A stretch of 7,830 nt of DNA. Origin: Pseudomonadota bacterium (GTDB lineage: Bacteria; Pseudomonadota; Gammaproteobacteria; Steroidobacterales; Steroidobacteraceae). This document shows, in pieces, positions 7,620 through 7,830 of this stretch. The position numbers and the translations under genes are program-made. The notes under the pieces are model-generated. The model saw only the letters and a program-made list of their open reading frames with translations, did not search any database and was not told the DNA's origin. Every line of letters starts with the position of its first letter. Position 1 is the first letter of the stretch. The stretch lies in the NCBI GenBank assembly GCA_028067895.1, contig JAPTUI010000601.1, forward strand, positions 1 through 7,830, read 5' to 3'.

Positions 7620-7712
7620 CGCAGGCACCATTCGCATCGGAGCGCAGCGTGGCGTACGCGGCACGCGAAAATCCCTTCGCTCCCAGTCACTTGTGGGGAA
7701 TGATGGCACTCC

Positions 7713-7718
7713 CCTCCT
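7713..7718 (-). promoter_or_regulatory. AGGAGG Shine-Dalgarno-like site upstream of relaxase
   Basis: A perfect minus-strand AGGAGG lies only 3 bases before a GTG at 7709 that is in frame with the relaxase. The spacing is tighter than usual. Either the relaxase carries a 30-residue N-terminal extension, or the site belongs to something else; the conserved protein sequence begins only at the ATG at 7619. The site directly abuts the hairpin at 7718-7736, whose last pair includes its first base. Confidence 0.35.
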
Positions 7719-7736
7719 GCGCGGCCGTGCCGCGCA
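7718..7736. repeat. Perfect 8-bp hairpin upstream of relaxase
   Basis: TGCGCGGC, a 3-base CGT loop, then GCCGCGCA: an uninterrupted 8-bp GC-rich stem. No T-run follows on either strand, so it is not a typical intrinsic terminator. Next to a relaxase gene it could be part of a transfer origin, a relaxosome binding site, or an mRNA structure that governs translation of the relaxase. Confidence 0.5.
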
Positions 7737-7778
7737 AACCGATGTGCAGACAAAGGCTTGGCGGCGCGTCCGTGCCGC
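7725..7778. repeat. 9-bp direct repeat CCGTGCCGC, 45 bp apart
   Basis: CCGTGCCGC occurs at 7725-7733 and again at 7770-7778, each copy forming part of a hairpin (7718-7736 and 7760-7779). Repeats of this kind upstream of a relaxase are compatible with binding sites for a relaxosome accessory protein, but chance is possible in such GC-rich DNA. Confidence 0.35.
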
Positions 7779-7779
7779 C
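7760..7779. repeat. 6-bp inverted repeat upstream of relaxase
   Basis: GGCGGC, an 8-base loop, then GCCGCC. It lies 23 bp upstream (relative to the relaxase) of the stronger hairpin at 7718-7736 and shares the 9-bp direct repeat with it. The minus strand to its right (7780-7830) is strongly purine-rich (GGAAGAGGGAGG-like). No recognisable gene ends here, though short frames run in from the right edge. Confidence 0.35.
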
Positions 7780-7830
7780 TGCTTCTATCTTGCTTCCCAG
7801 TCTTCCGCCTCCCTCTTCCGATTCCCGCGT

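Noticed and set aside
6978..7703. Plus-strand 241-residue frame opposite the relaxase catalytic domain
   Set aside because: Antisense shadow of the HUH domain; no family features.
1..7830. CRISPR array, tRNA, rRNA, insertion sequence or integrase
   Set aside because: No regularly spaced repeats, no RNA gene signature and no transposase or recombinase motif seen on either strand.

Overview
The window looks like an accessory (conjugative or plasmid-like) region of a GC-rich proteobacterium. Two things point that way. The right third encodes a complete DUF3363-type relaxase of the RlxS/VirD2-like kind, common in conjugative elements of Alpha- and Betaproteobacteria. The left edge holds the remains of an aromatic-ring extradiol dioxygenase of the BphC type, as found on catabolic elements. 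An alphaproteobacterium of the sphingomonad type fits, but this is inferred from gene content alone.

Layout from right to left; all genes except the leftmost lie on the minus strand. (1) 7710-7830: upstream of the relaxase, with two GC-rich hairpins, a 9-bp direct repeat and an AGGAGG; a candidate regulatory or transfer-origin region. (2) 5658-7619: the relaxase gene, with a normal-looking C-terminus. (3) 5126-5657: about 530 bp with no convincing gene. (4) 2618-5086: an 822-residue protein joining an N-terminal DUF4238 module, a SEC-C zinc motif and a large C-terminal module I cannot name. (5) 1142-2563: a DUF6602 protein with a PD-(D/E)xK nuclease-like core in the D...QxK form. (6) 694-1080 and 152-673: two short hypothetical reading frames, the second apparently cut at its 3' end and possibly once part of the same gene as the first. 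(7) 1 to about 250, plus strand: a truncated extradiol dioxygenase that meets the minus-strand frame at a sharp junction, which looks like a recombination breakpoint.

The DUF4238/SEC-C and DUF6602 genes are 54 bp apart on the same strand, and the DUF6602 gene has its own good ribosome binding site, so they look like a two-gene operon. The DUF6602 gene is visibly poorer in G+C than the relaxase gene. A large multi-domain protein next to a nuclease-like protein, carried as cargo beside a relaxase, is the best candidate here for an undescribed defence or element-competition system. That function is inference; the sequence shows only the domains and the layout. In RlxS-type conjugation modules as I recall them, a traG coupling-protein gene follows the relaxase; here the cargo lies there instead, so this may be a mobilizable or rearranged element. 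No tRNA, rRNA, CRISPR array or recognisable transposase was found.
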